From Pseudomonas sp. ANT_H4 (GTDB lineage Bacteria; Pseudomonadota; Gammaproteobacteria; Pseudomonadales; Pseudomonadaceae), in assembly GCF_008369295.1 (NCBI RefSeq), contig NZ_VOBG01000007.1:124001-188000 (forward strand): a DNA stretch of 64,000 bases, written 5' to 3'. A model generated the notes under the pieces. It was given only the letters and a program-made list of their open reading frames with translations. It ran no database searches and had not been told where the DNA came from. The position numbers and the translations under genes are program-made. Numbering within the stretch: position 1 is the stretch's first letter; each line of letters starts with the position of its first letter. Positions 35,049-43,019 of the stretch are shown piece by piece.

Positions 35049-35787
35049 CTCACGACCTCTAAAGCAGCTTGCGCAATGCAGTTGGGTTTTGATCGCCAAC
35101 ACTTCACCCTGCCAAGGGTTGGCATTTCTCTTCGATTGAATAAGGGCCTGCCCGGCGCAGCTATGGGTTTGACACGTCCAGGACTAGCGGTGAGTTCTTA
35201 TTCGAATTCGTGGTCAAAGGCCTTTGCAGACCAATTCCATTTGGTGCGGATAGTAGAAAGGTTGCCGGCACCTGGGGTCGCATGAAGCAAAAACCGCTCC
35301 TCGACCGCCCTTATGTGCTCAGGGATGAGCAGCACCGGACATTCAGTGCGGGCGATTGTAGTTAGCTAGCGATGTATAAACCATGTCTTATCCAGAAATT
35401 ATTTTTATCATTTCCAGCAATAATCTTGCACCATTGTTGCCAAGGTTCGGGATCGTATCGCGTTTAATTCTCAACAAAAACCACAAAAAGTGCCGTGTTA
35501 TTGGCCATCCTGTCGCATCCCGCGCTCTTTGATGGATGCGTAAAACCCATCCAAGCCCGCTAAAAACAAGGCATTCAGACATCACGCAATCTCGTGGACG
35601 GCAGATGGAACGCGGCGTTGCCCGAACGATGAACTGACAGGCCCATTTGTCAAATCGGCCGTCATTTAAGGGACTGCCCAAGGGATAGAAAAGGTCCTGT
35701 GGCAGTCTCAGTGTGACAACATGTCGCACATGATGGCCGCCTAACCTTGTCCGAGGTCACGGCACTTTCACAAAAATGACCGCATAC
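35049..35787. other. Intergenic region upstream of cyoA
   Basis: About 740 bases without a supported gene. The cyo promoter should lie near 35100-35400. I see no clear Anr box (TTGAT-N4-ATCAA) and no convincing -35/-10 pair. A 113-codon minus frame at 35388-35729 has no ribosome site or family resemblance. Confidence 0.5.
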
Positions 35788-35828
35788 AAAAACGCCCCGA
35801 CCTTCTCTGGAGAAGATCGGGGCGTTTT
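35788..35828 (-). terminator. Terminator of dsbB
   Basis: An ACGCCCCGA / TCGGGGCGT hairpin flanked by A- and T-runs, 15 bases past the dsbB stop on the minus strand. Confidence 0.88.
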
Positions 35829-35842
35829 GGGTAACGACTTAG

Positions 35843-36349
35843 TTAGGCTTTGCTCTGGCGATTGCGGTAGATGCCCAGCGGCACCAGGATCGCCGTCAGC
35901 ACAAAGGCCACCAGCGCCCATTGGGGCAGGGACAGGCCGAGAATAGGCGGGTACGGCGTGCCGCAAAAGCCGTCGACCTGGAAGCCCAGGGGGAAGATCG
36001 TCGCCAGGGGCAAGCTGTCGACAATCGGTTGCAGCACATCGATGCCGCAACTGACCGCCGGGTAGAACTGGGTGTACACATGATGCCCGGCTGCGGCGAC
36101 GCCACCGAGGGCGCTGATGACCACCAGCACTTCAAACACCGTAACGCTGGAGGTGGTGCGCATGGCGGCACCGATAAAAGCAAAGATCGCAATCAACAAA
36201 AAGGCATAGCGCTGCAGGATGCACAGCGGGCACGGCGCCTCGCCCAGCACCACCTGCATGTACAGCGCCCCGCCGATCAGCGCCAGGCAGATAATGCCCA
36301 GCAACACCAGAGCGCGCCGCTCACGCGCCAATCGCATTTCGTCACTCAT
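35843..36349 (-). CDS. dsbB: Disulfide bond formation protein DsbB
   Basis: 168 residues with four membrane segments. Both redox pairs are present: CPLC near residue 40, and the second periplasmic pair formed by the Cys in AVSCGID and in DGFCGTPYP. DsbB re-oxidises DsbA and passes electrons to quinone, which suits its place between quinol oxidase and redox-stress genes. It is a separate unit with its own terminator. Confidence 0.95.
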   Translation of the reverse strand: MSDEMRLARERRALVLLGIICLALIGGALYMQVVLGEAPCPLCILQRYAFLLIAIFAFIGAAMRTTSSVTVFEVLVVISALGGVAAAGHHVYTQFYPAVSCGIDVLQPIVDSLPLATIFPLGFQVDGFCGTPYPPILGLSLPQWALVAFVLTAILVPLGIYRNRQSKA

Positions 36350-36477
36350 CCCCGTTTCCCTTTGCCTAATGATGGTTATGCCAATGGCCGCAAGTTTACA
36401 CGCAGGACGTGAAAGTTGAGCGGCTAGGCGTCAGGAGGTTAAACAGAAAGGAGTTAACGGCGGATTAATAAGGCCTC

Positions 36478-36505
36478 TGCAAGAACGAGCAAGCTCGCTC
36501 TTGCA
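36478..36505. repeat. REP-like perfect palindrome between hmp and dsbB
   Basis: TGCAAGA-A-CGAGC-AA-GCTCG-C-TCTTGCA. Its position just after the flavohaemoglobin stop codon (36518, minus) suggests it also stabilises or ends that transcript. Confidence 0.65.
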
Positions 36506-36517
36506 AGGGAGTGTGGA

Positions 36518-37699
36518 TTACTCCAGCGCCGACGCCGGCCCGAAGAACTCATACCGGCTCTGTTTCTCTGGCACACCCAACGCTTTGAGGTGGCCCTTGA
36601 TCGCCGCCATAAAGCCTTTTGGACCCAGGAAGTAAGCATCCACATCCCGCTGCTCAGGCAACCATGCTGCCAGTTGCTCCTGGCTGAGCATCCCGACCTT
36701 GTCCGCTGCCGGGCTCACGCCGTCGTCCTCGGCGTAGCAATAGAAGCGCTTGAGTTGCGGATGACGCGCGGCGAGCGCATCAACCCAGTCACGAAATGCA
36801 TGCACGCCGCCATTTCGCGCGCAGTGGATAAAGTGCACCGGGCGCTCGGTTGCCAGCGCGGCTTCCAGCATCGGCAAGGTTGGCGTAATACCAACGCCAC
36901 CGCTGATCAGCACCAGCGGCTTGTCACTGGCCACCAGGGTGAACTCACCCGCTGGCACAAACAGCTCGATCGCGGCACCGACCTGAAACTGGTCGTGCAA
37001 GTAGTTGGAGACTCGGCCACCCGCTTCGCGCTTGACGCTGATGCGGTACTGACCCGAGTCGGTGCCGGCTGACAGCGAGTAGTTACGTCGAACTTCCTCA
37101 CCCTCCAGCGCCAGCTTCATGCCGATGTATTGCCCAGGCTCGGCGGCTAGAATCGGACCTTTATCCATAGGTGCGAAATAGAAGGAGGTGATTTCACTGC
37201 TCTCCTCCACGCGGTTTACCAGGGTAAACGAGCGCGCACCGCGCCAGCCGCCGGGGGCCAGGGCCTTCTCTTCGTAGATTGCGGCTTCGGCACCGATCAG
37301 GATGTCTGCCAGTTGGCCGTAAGCGGCGCCCCAGGCACTCATCACTTCAGGCGTGGCAATCTCGTCACCCAACACTTCAGAAATCGCCCGCAGCAGGCAA
37401 CTGCCGACAATCGGGTAATGTTCCGGGAGGATTTGCAGGGCCACGTGCTTGTTGATGATCTTCGCCACCAGATCGCCCAATTGGTCCAACTGGTCGATAT
37501 GCCGGGCGTACATCAGCACACCGTTAGCCAGGGCACGAGGCTGGTCGCCGCTGACCTGGTGGGCCTGGTTGAACAACGGACGAACTTCGGGATACTCCGA
37601 CAACATCATCCGGTAGAAATGGGTGATCAGGGCTTCGCCACCACTTTCCAGCAACGGCACAGTGGATTTGACGATGGCGCGGTCTTGAACGCTAAGCAT
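36518..37699 (-). CDS. hmp: Flavohaemoglobin (nitric oxide dioxygenase)
   Basis: 393 residues. The globin domain (1-140) has its proximal His in INKHVALQI. An FAD-binding domain (about 150-260) carries RRNYSLS, and an NAD-binding domain (260-393) carries SGGVGITPTLPML and a GPKGFM motif. It converts nitric oxide and oxygen to nitrate using NADH. The divergent gene encodes NorR, and the gap contains two GT-N7-AC sites and a sigma-54-like element facing this gene. Induction by nitric oxide is therefore expected. It is called fhp in some pseudomonads. Confidence 0.96.
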   Translation of the reverse strand: MLSVQDRAIVKSTVPLLESGGEALITHFYRMMLSEYPEVRPLFNQAHQVSGDQPRALANGVLMYARHIDQLDQLGDLVAKIINKHVALQILPEHYPIVGSCLLRAISEVLGDEIATPEVMSAWGAAYGQLADILIGAEAAIYEEKALAPGGWRGARSFTLVNRVEESSEITSFYFAPMDKGPILAAEPGQYIGMKLALEGEEVRRNYSLSAGTDSGQYRISVKREAGGRVSNYLHDQFQVGAAIELFVPAGEFTLVASDKPLVLISGGVGITPTLPMLEAALATERPVHFIHCARNGGVHAFRDWVDALAARHPQLKRFYCYAEDDGVSPAADKVGMLSQEQLAAWLPEQRDVDAYFLGPKGFMAAIKGHLKALGVPEKQSRYEFFGPASALE

Positions 37700-37744
37700 G
37701 AGAAACTCCTGAGCTTTTTCGGCTTCTGACTGATTACCCTGTAC

Positions 37745-37840
37745 TACTCAGTATTCGTGCCAACTAATAAATCGTTAAATATCAACTAGTTAAATTATTT
37801 GTGGTCAGTATGACTCTCAACACTCTATAGTCATTAGGAC
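37745..37840 (-). promoter_or_regulatory. NorR binding sites and sigma-54-like promoter for hmp
   Basis: Two GT-N7-AC sequences (GTCAGTATGAC at 37806-37816 and GTCATTAGGAC at 37830-37840) match the NorR enhancer core. On the minus strand TTGGCAC (37763-37757) fits a -24 element. The -12 region about ten bases on (CTGAG) is imperfect. The sites lie 40-80 bases upstream of the -24 element, as expected for an enhancer. Confidence 0.6.
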
Positions 37841-37854
37841 TACAAGGAGTCATT

Positions 37855-39396
37855 ATGACTGCGAAATCTCTGCTCACCACTCTGCTGCCCCTGGTCGCCG
37901 ATCTGTCCCGCGAACTGCCCGAAGGTGAACGCTATCGCCGCCTGCTGCAAGCCATGCGCGCCCTGCTGCCGTGCGACGCCGCCGCCCTGCTGCGCCTGGA
38001 CGGTGAATCGCTGGTGCCGCTGGCGGTGGACGGCTTGAGCGCCGACACCTTGGGGCGACGATTCAAGGTCAGTGAACACCCGCGCTTTGAAGTGCTGTTG
38101 AGCAGCCCAGGCCCGACCCGCTTCGACAGCGACAGCGAGCTGCCCGACCCCTACGACGGTCTGGTGGATGGCCTGCACGGGCACTTGGAAGTCCACGATT
38201 GCATGGGCTGTCCGCTGTTTATCGATGACCAGCCCTGGGGCCTATTGACCCTCGACGCCTTGGACATGTCGCGTTTCGAGCGGGTCGACCTCGACGCCCT
38301 GCAAGCCTTCGCCAGCCTCGCCGCTGCTACGGTCAGCGCCGCCGAACGCATCGAACGCCTGGCCTTGCGCGCCGAAGACGAGCACCAGCGCGCCGAGATC
38401 TACCGCCAGGCCAGCGGCCAGCAGCACAAGGAAATGATCGGCCAGAGCAAGACCCACAAGCGCCTGGTAGAGGAAATCAAACTGGTGGGTGGAAGTGACC
38501 TGACGGTGCTGATCACCGGTGAAACCGGCGTCGGCAAGGAGCTGGTGGCCCAGGCCATCCACGCTGCGTCCTCGCGATCAGAGAAGCCACTGATCAGCCT
38601 CAACTGCGCGGCATTGCCGGAGACACTGGTGGAAAGCGAGCTGTTTGGCCACGTACGCGGCGCCTTTACCGGCGCGCTGAACGAACGACGGGGCAAGTTC
38701 GAACTGGCCAATGGCGGCACGCTGTTTCTCGATGAAGTGGGCGAATTATCGCTGGCGGTTCAGGCCAAGCTGCTGCGGGTGCTGCAAAGCGGCCAGTTGC
38801 AACGCCTGGGCTCGGACAAGGAGCATCAGGTGGATGTGCGCCTGATCGCCGCCACCAACCGCGACCTTGCCGAAGAGGTGCGCAACGGTCGTTACCGTGC
38901 CGATTTCTACCACCGTTTGAGCGTGTACCCGCTGCAAGTCCCCGCCCTGCGCGAGCGTGGTCGTGATGTGCTGCTGCTGGCCGGTTTTTTCCTTGAGCAG
39001 AACCGCTCACGCATGGGCCTGGGCAGCCTGCGCCTGACCAGCGATGCCCAGGCGGCGCTGGTCGCCTATGCCTGGCCGGGCAATGTGCGCGAGCTGGAAC
39101 ACCTGATCGGCCGCAGCGCCTTGAAGGCCTTGGGCAATTGCCGGGAACGGCCGAAAATTCTCAGCCTGAGCGCGGCGGACCTGGACTTGCCGAACGTGTC
39201 TGCACCGCTGATCGAAGAACAACCAGAGGTGCCGCACGTCACCGGTGACCTGCGCCTGGCCACCGAAAACTACCAACGCCAGGTCATCAGCGCCTGCCTG
39301 GAACGCCACCAGCACAACTGGGCCAGCACCGCCCGTGAACTGGGGCTGGACCGGGCGAACCTGGGACGGATGGCCAAGCGGTTGGGGATGAAATAA
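37855..39396 (+). CDS. norR: Nitric oxide-sensing sigma-54 activator NorR
   Basis: 513 residues. An N-terminal GAF domain (about 15-165) carries the iron for NO sensing. An AAA+ domain has Walker A GETGVGKE, the sigma-54 contact GAFTGA in [14 protein letters not shown], and Walker [15 protein letters not shown]-terminal Fis-type helix-turn-helix ([20 protein letters not shown]) completes it. AAGGAG precedes the ATG. It is divergent from hmp, its evident target. Confidence 0.95.
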   Translation: MTAKSLLTTLLPLVADLSRELPEGERYRRLLQAMRALLPCDAAALLRLDGESLVPLAVDGLSADTLGRRFKVSEHPRFEVLLSSPGPTRFDSDSELPDPYDGLVDGLHGHLEVHDCMGCPLFIDDQPWGLLTLDALDMSRFERVDLDALQAFASLAAATVSAAERIERLALRAEDEHQRAEIYRQASGQQHKEMIGQSKTHKRLVEEIKLVGGSDLTVLITGETGVGKELVAQAIHAASSRSEKPLISLNCAALPETLVESELFGHVRGAFTGALNERRGKFELANGGTLFLDEVGELSLAVQAKLLRVLQSGQLQRLGSDKEHQVDVRLIAATNRDLAEEVRNGRYRADFYHRLSVYPLQVPALRERGRDVLLLAGFFLEQNRSRMGLGSLRLTSDAQAALVAYAWPGNVRELEHLIGRSALKALGNCRERPKILSLSAADLDLPNVSAPLIEEQPEVPHVTGDLRLATENYQRQVISACLERHQHNWASTARELGLDRANLGRMAKRLGMK

Positions 39397-39461
39397 AACG
39401 CGTATTGCCGATGCTACCTTTGTGGCGAGGGCGCTGGTCGGATCGCCACAACAAGTCCGGT

Positions 39462-40361
39462 CTATGCTGCCGCCCTGGTTACAATCACCGCCGGCTTTGG
39501 CTTACGAAACACCAATACATTGCCCAACATCACCAGCACCAACCCGGCCAGCGCCGGGGCCGTCCACTGGTAGCCTTCAACAAAGGCCGAGACATTCAGC
39601 GCCACCACCGGGAACAGCACCGTGCAATAGGCCGCGCGCTCCGGCCCCATGCGGCCGACCAGGGTCAGGTAGGCGGTGAAGCCGATCACCGAGCCCGGAA
39701 TCACCAGATACAGCAGCGAACCGACATAACGGGCGTTCCATTCCATATCAAAGGGAATGCCCTGGACCACGCAATACATCGCCAGCATTGAAGCGCCATA
39801 AGCCATGCCCCAGGCGTTGGTGGTCAGCGGCTTGAGCCCGGCCTTCTGTTGCAGGCTCGACAACATGTTGCCCGCCGAGAAACACATCGTCCCCAACAAC
39901 GCCAACCCCAAGCCAAGCAAGGTTTGCGGGCTGGCGGTGTGCTCCACCAGTTCCGGCCAGAACAGCAGCCCCAGCCCCAGCAAACCAAGACCACCCCCCA
40001 TCAACACATTGCGGGCGACTTTCTGGCCGAAAAACACCCGGGAATTCAGCGCGTTCCACAGGGTCGCCGTGGAGAACACCACCGCTACCAGACCGCTGGG
40101 AATCCATTGGCTGGCTGTCAGGAAGCACATGAAGTTGACGCAAAACAGGCACAACCCCTGGGCCAGGCAAATCAAGTGCCCGCGCCGGTTCATGACCTGC
40201 AGCTTGCGACTGAGCAGCAACATCACAAACAACACCAGCGCCGCCAGGCCGAAGCGATAGACGATGGACACGGGAATGGCCACCACGCCCAGTTGCAGCT
40301 TGAGGGCGATCCAGGTCGTACCCCAGATCAGCACGGTGAGTAAATACAGGGAAAGGTTCAT
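39462..40361 (-). CDS. EamA/DMT-superfamily transporter
   Basis: 299 residues from the ATG at 40361 (GGAG upstream; the frame begins at 40508, but the extra 49 residues look non-coding). Ten membrane segments in two EamA repeats are visible (LLTVLIWGTTWIALKLQLG in the first; YLVIPGSVIGFTAYLTLVGR in the second). It probably exports an amino acid or metabolite. The divergent AraC-type gene begins 137 bases away and may control it. Confidence 0.88.
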   Translation of the reverse strand: MNLSLYLLTVLIWGTTWIALKLQLGVVAIPVSIVYRFGLAALVLFVMLLLSRKLQVMNRRGHLICLAQGLCLFCVNFMCFLTASQWIPSGLVAVVFSTATLWNALNSRVFFGQKVARNVLMGGGLGLLGLGLLFWPELVEHTASPQTLLGLGLALLGTMCFSAGNMLSSLQQKAGLKPLTTNAWGMAYGASMLAMYCVVQGIPFDMEWNARYVGSLLYLVIPGSVIGFTAYLTLVGRMGPERAAYCTVLFPVVALNVSAFVEGYQWTAPALAGLVLVMLGNVLVFRKPKPAVIVTRAAA

Positions 40362-40498
40362 GACGGGCTCCGGTGGTTGAGCCACAGTGTCGCCCTGCGC
40401 GTACCTGCGGCTCTTGCACATTCTTGCGCTTTTGTCGGCTGACGGGATCACAGCGCCAGCTGCCGGGAGTAGGATGCGAGTCGTCAGAGAGTACGAAT

Positions 40499-41416
40499 AT
40501 GCCACCACTGGAAACCCTGCAAGTCTTTCAAGCCCTGAACCGCTCGCCCAATGCTCGCCTTGAGCTGAGCGCCGAGCTCGGTGACGGCTTGTCTGCGGCT
40601 TTGTGGAGCAACCACCACGACTCCCAGAACTATGAAGCCCCCAGCCATCACACCTTGTCCTGCTATGTGGGTGGTGGCACCGGGACCTTTCGCCGCGACC
40701 AGCCCGGCACCAAGGGCGGCCCCGACAAGCTGTGCATTCTGCCCGCCGAACACCAGTCGGCCTGGGTGATCAATGGCGAGATTCGCCTGGCCCATGTGTA
40801 TTTCAGCACCGAGCAATTTGCCTTGGGCTGCGTCACCCTGCTGGACCGCGACCCCCGCGAACTGCAACTGCGCGAAAGCACCTTTCTTGAAGATGCCCGC
40901 CAGGCTCAGCGCTTTCACCAGTTGATCAACCTGAACTGGCAGGAACCCGCCGAACGCCTGCTGACCAGCAGCCTGGCCCATGAAATGCTCAGCCACACCT
41001 TGCTCAGCCAGGTAGGCCTGCGGGATGGGTTGCGTTTAAAAGGTGGGCTGGCCGCCCATCAGCGTCGACAGTTGGTCGAGTACATCGAGCACCAACTGGC
41101 AGAGCCCATCAGCCTGGGGCAATTGGCGGGGTTATGCGCGCTGTCGGAATACCACTTTGCACGGATGTTTCGCGCAAGCTTTGGCTTACCGCCCCATCAG
41201 TACCTGCTGGCCCGCCGCGTGAGCCGTGCCCGCGAGCTACTGCGCAGCAGTTCACTGGCGTTGGGTGAAATTGCCCTGGCCTGCGGGTTCTCCAGTGCCA
41301 GTCACTTTACCAATCGGTTTCGCCAGGCAATGGCGGCTACGCCGGGGGAATATCGCCAGGCGTTCAATCCGACCACTGCGCCAGCGCGACGGCCAGTCGA
41401 TCTTCCAACGCCTTGA
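40499..41416 (+). CDS. AraC-family transcriptional regulator
   Basis: 305 residues from the ATG at 40499; upstream residues in the frame are non-coding in appearance. An N-terminal sensor part (about 1-185) is followed by the double helix-turn-helix AraC domain (200-300): ISLGQLAGLCALSEYHFARMF, then LGEIALACGFSSASHFTNRFR and TPGEYR. It is divergent from the DMT transporter. Its 3' end overlaps the convergent dacB by 53 bases. Confidence 0.9.
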   Translation: MPPLETLQVFQALNRSPNARLELSAELGDGLSAALWSNHHDSQNYEAPSHHTLSCYVGGGTGTFRRDQPGTKGGPDKLCILPAEHQSAWVINGEIRLAHVYFSTEQFALGCVTLLDRDPRELQLRESTFLEDARQAQRFHQLINLNWQEPAERLLTSSLAHEMLSHTLLSQVGLRDGLRLKGGLAAHQRRQLVEYIEHQLAEPISLGQLAGLCALSEYHFARMFRASFGLPPHQYLLARRVSRARELLRSSSLALGEIALACGFSSASHFTNRFRQAMAATPGEYRQAFNPTTAPARRPVDLPTP

Positions 41417-42821
41417 TGCGCGCGCCATCGACCACATAATTGTTGGTCACCATTGAAAACACCAACCGCCGCCCTTCTACATCAGTGATGTAGCCGGTCA
41501 ACGACGACACTGCGCCCATCGAGCCGGTCTTGGCGTGCAGGTTGTTGTGCGCCGCAGTGCCCCGCAAGCGATAACGCAGGCTGCCGCCGGTCATACGATC
41601 CTGGCTGCCGGCGATGGGCAGCGCGTTGTACCAGGCGTCGAACCACGGCTGTTTGCCCATGGCCAGCAACAGGTCGGTAAGGTTCTGCGACGACACCAGA
41701 TTGCGCCGGGACAGGCCCGAACCGTCGACCTGATTCAACGTCGTCGGGTCCAGCCCCTGACGTTTCAGGAAGCCCGCCACCGCCGCCACACCCGCAGCCG
41801 CCGAGCCAACATTGGCAGTCTTGCGGCCCATGGCCTTAAGCAGTGCTTCGGACATGCTGTTGTTGGAAAGCTTGAGCAATGGCCTGATCAGTTCCTGCAA
41901 CGGCGCCGAGTCATGCACCGCCAAAACGGTAGCCGTCGTCGGGCTGCCAGCGCCTATCACGCGCTTGCCCTGGACCGTGATCCCCTGCTCCGCCAACGCC
42001 CGTTCAAACAGATTGGCCACCAACTGCGTCGGCTCCCAGACGCTGACCCATTGCCGACTTTGTTTACCTGGCGCCAGTGCGCCACCAAGACGTAGCAGGT
42101 TGGTGCCGTGCTGGCGATTGAGGCCATAGCTGTTACCCGATCCGCTGACCGCAAGGTTGTTGATCTGCACGTAATCGGTAGACGGGCTGATAGCGACGGT
42201 CACTGGTTGGCCGAGCGCTATCGGCGCCTTGGCTGTGACGATCAAGGTACCCGCATCAAAATCAGCATTGGGCGACACTGTCAGCGCCGAAATCTGCGCG
42301 CCGTAGTACTTGCCTTCATCGTCATTGGCCCAATCGGTGCCCAGGCGCTCGGCGTCGAACCAGGTGTCATCGAACACCAGATCACCTTGGATCTGCTTGA
42401 TGCCCTGCCCGGCCAGGCTGGCGGCCAAGACCTGGTAATCAGCCCACTGAATGGTTGGGTCGCCGAGGCCGCGCAGGTAGAGATTGCCGATCAAGCGCTG
42501 GCCCTGTTGGTTACCATCGCTCAGCAGCTGTGTGGAAAACCGATACTGCGGGCCGAGAACATCCATCGCCGCAGCCGTAGTCAGCAGTTTGAGGCTGGAG
42601 GCCGGGGTCAGCCGGCTGCGAGGGTTGTGCTGATACAGCGTGCTGCCGCTGCGGGCATCGCGCACCATCAGCGAGACAGTGGCACCGTTGAGCGCTGGAT
42701 CGGCCAACAGCTGCTCAAGCGTCTCTTCAGTGGAAAGTTTCGACACCGTGGCGCAACCGCCCAGCAGCAAGCTCAATCCAACCAGCATGCCGCTGGCGTG
42801 CATCCATCGTCCCAACTGCAT
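41364..42821 (-). CDS. dacB: D-alanyl-D-alanine carboxypeptidase/endopeptidase (PBP4)
   Basis: 485 residues from the ATG at 42821. The signal carries a lipobox-like LLLGGC, so it may be a lipoprotein. The three penicillin-binding motifs are seen: SSLK (SxxK), SNN and KTG, with the family's long insert between the first two. It trims or cuts peptidoglycan peptides in the periplasm. Its last 53 bases overlap the end of the araC-type gene. Confidence 0.93.
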   Translation of the reverse strand: MQLGRWMHASGMLVGLSLLLGGCATVSKLSTEETLEQLLADPALNGATVSLMVRDARSGSTLYQHNPRSRLTPASSLKLLTTAAAMDVLGPQYRFSTQLLSDGNQQGQRLIGNLYLRGLGDPTIQWADYQVLAASLAGQGIKQIQGDLVFDDTWFDAERLGTDWANDDEGKYYGAQISALTVSPNADFDAGTLIVTAKAPIALGQPVTVAISPSTDYVQINNLAVSGSGNSYGLNRQHGTNLLRLGGALAPGKQSRQWVSVWEPTQLVANLFERALAEQGITVQGKRVIGAGSPTTATVLAVHDSAPLQELIRPLLKLSNNSMSEALLKAMGRKTANVGSAAAGVAAVAGFLKRQGLDPTTLNQVDGSGLSRRNLVSSQNLTDLLLAMGKQPWFDAWYNALPIAGSQDRMTGGSLRYRLRGTAAHNNLHAKTGSMGAVSSLTGYITDVEGRRLVFSMVTNNYVVDGARIKALEDRLAVALAQWSD

Positions 42822-42872
42822 TAGTGTTTCCCGACAATCATCAAAAACGGCCACGCTAGCAGCTCAACAACC

Positions 42873-43007
42873 TTGTGGCGAGCGGGCTTGCCCGCGTTGG
42901 GGCGCGAAGCGGCCCTAAAACAAACAACTGCGGTCTTTCTGATAGATCGCAGTGACCTTATTGGGGCTGCTGCGCAGCCCAACGCGGGCAAGCCCGCTCG
43001 CCACAGG
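42873..43007. repeat. REPIN between dacB and the siderophore receptor
   Basis: Two inverted REP sequences (TTGTGGCGAGCGGGCTTGCC at the left; GGCAAGCCCGCTCGCCACAG at the right) are joined by about 80 bases. The spacer contains a further inverted pair, ACTGCGGTC / GATCGCAGT. Confidence 0.85.
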
Positions 43008-43019
43008 CTTGCACTGGTC

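Noticed and set aside
35049..35400. Possible Anr box before cyoA (TTGATCGCCAACA)
   Set aside because: The second half-site does not match ATCAA.
35388..35729. 113-codon minus-strand frame upstream of cyoA
   Set aside because: No ribosome site, no recognisable fold, unusual composition for the region.
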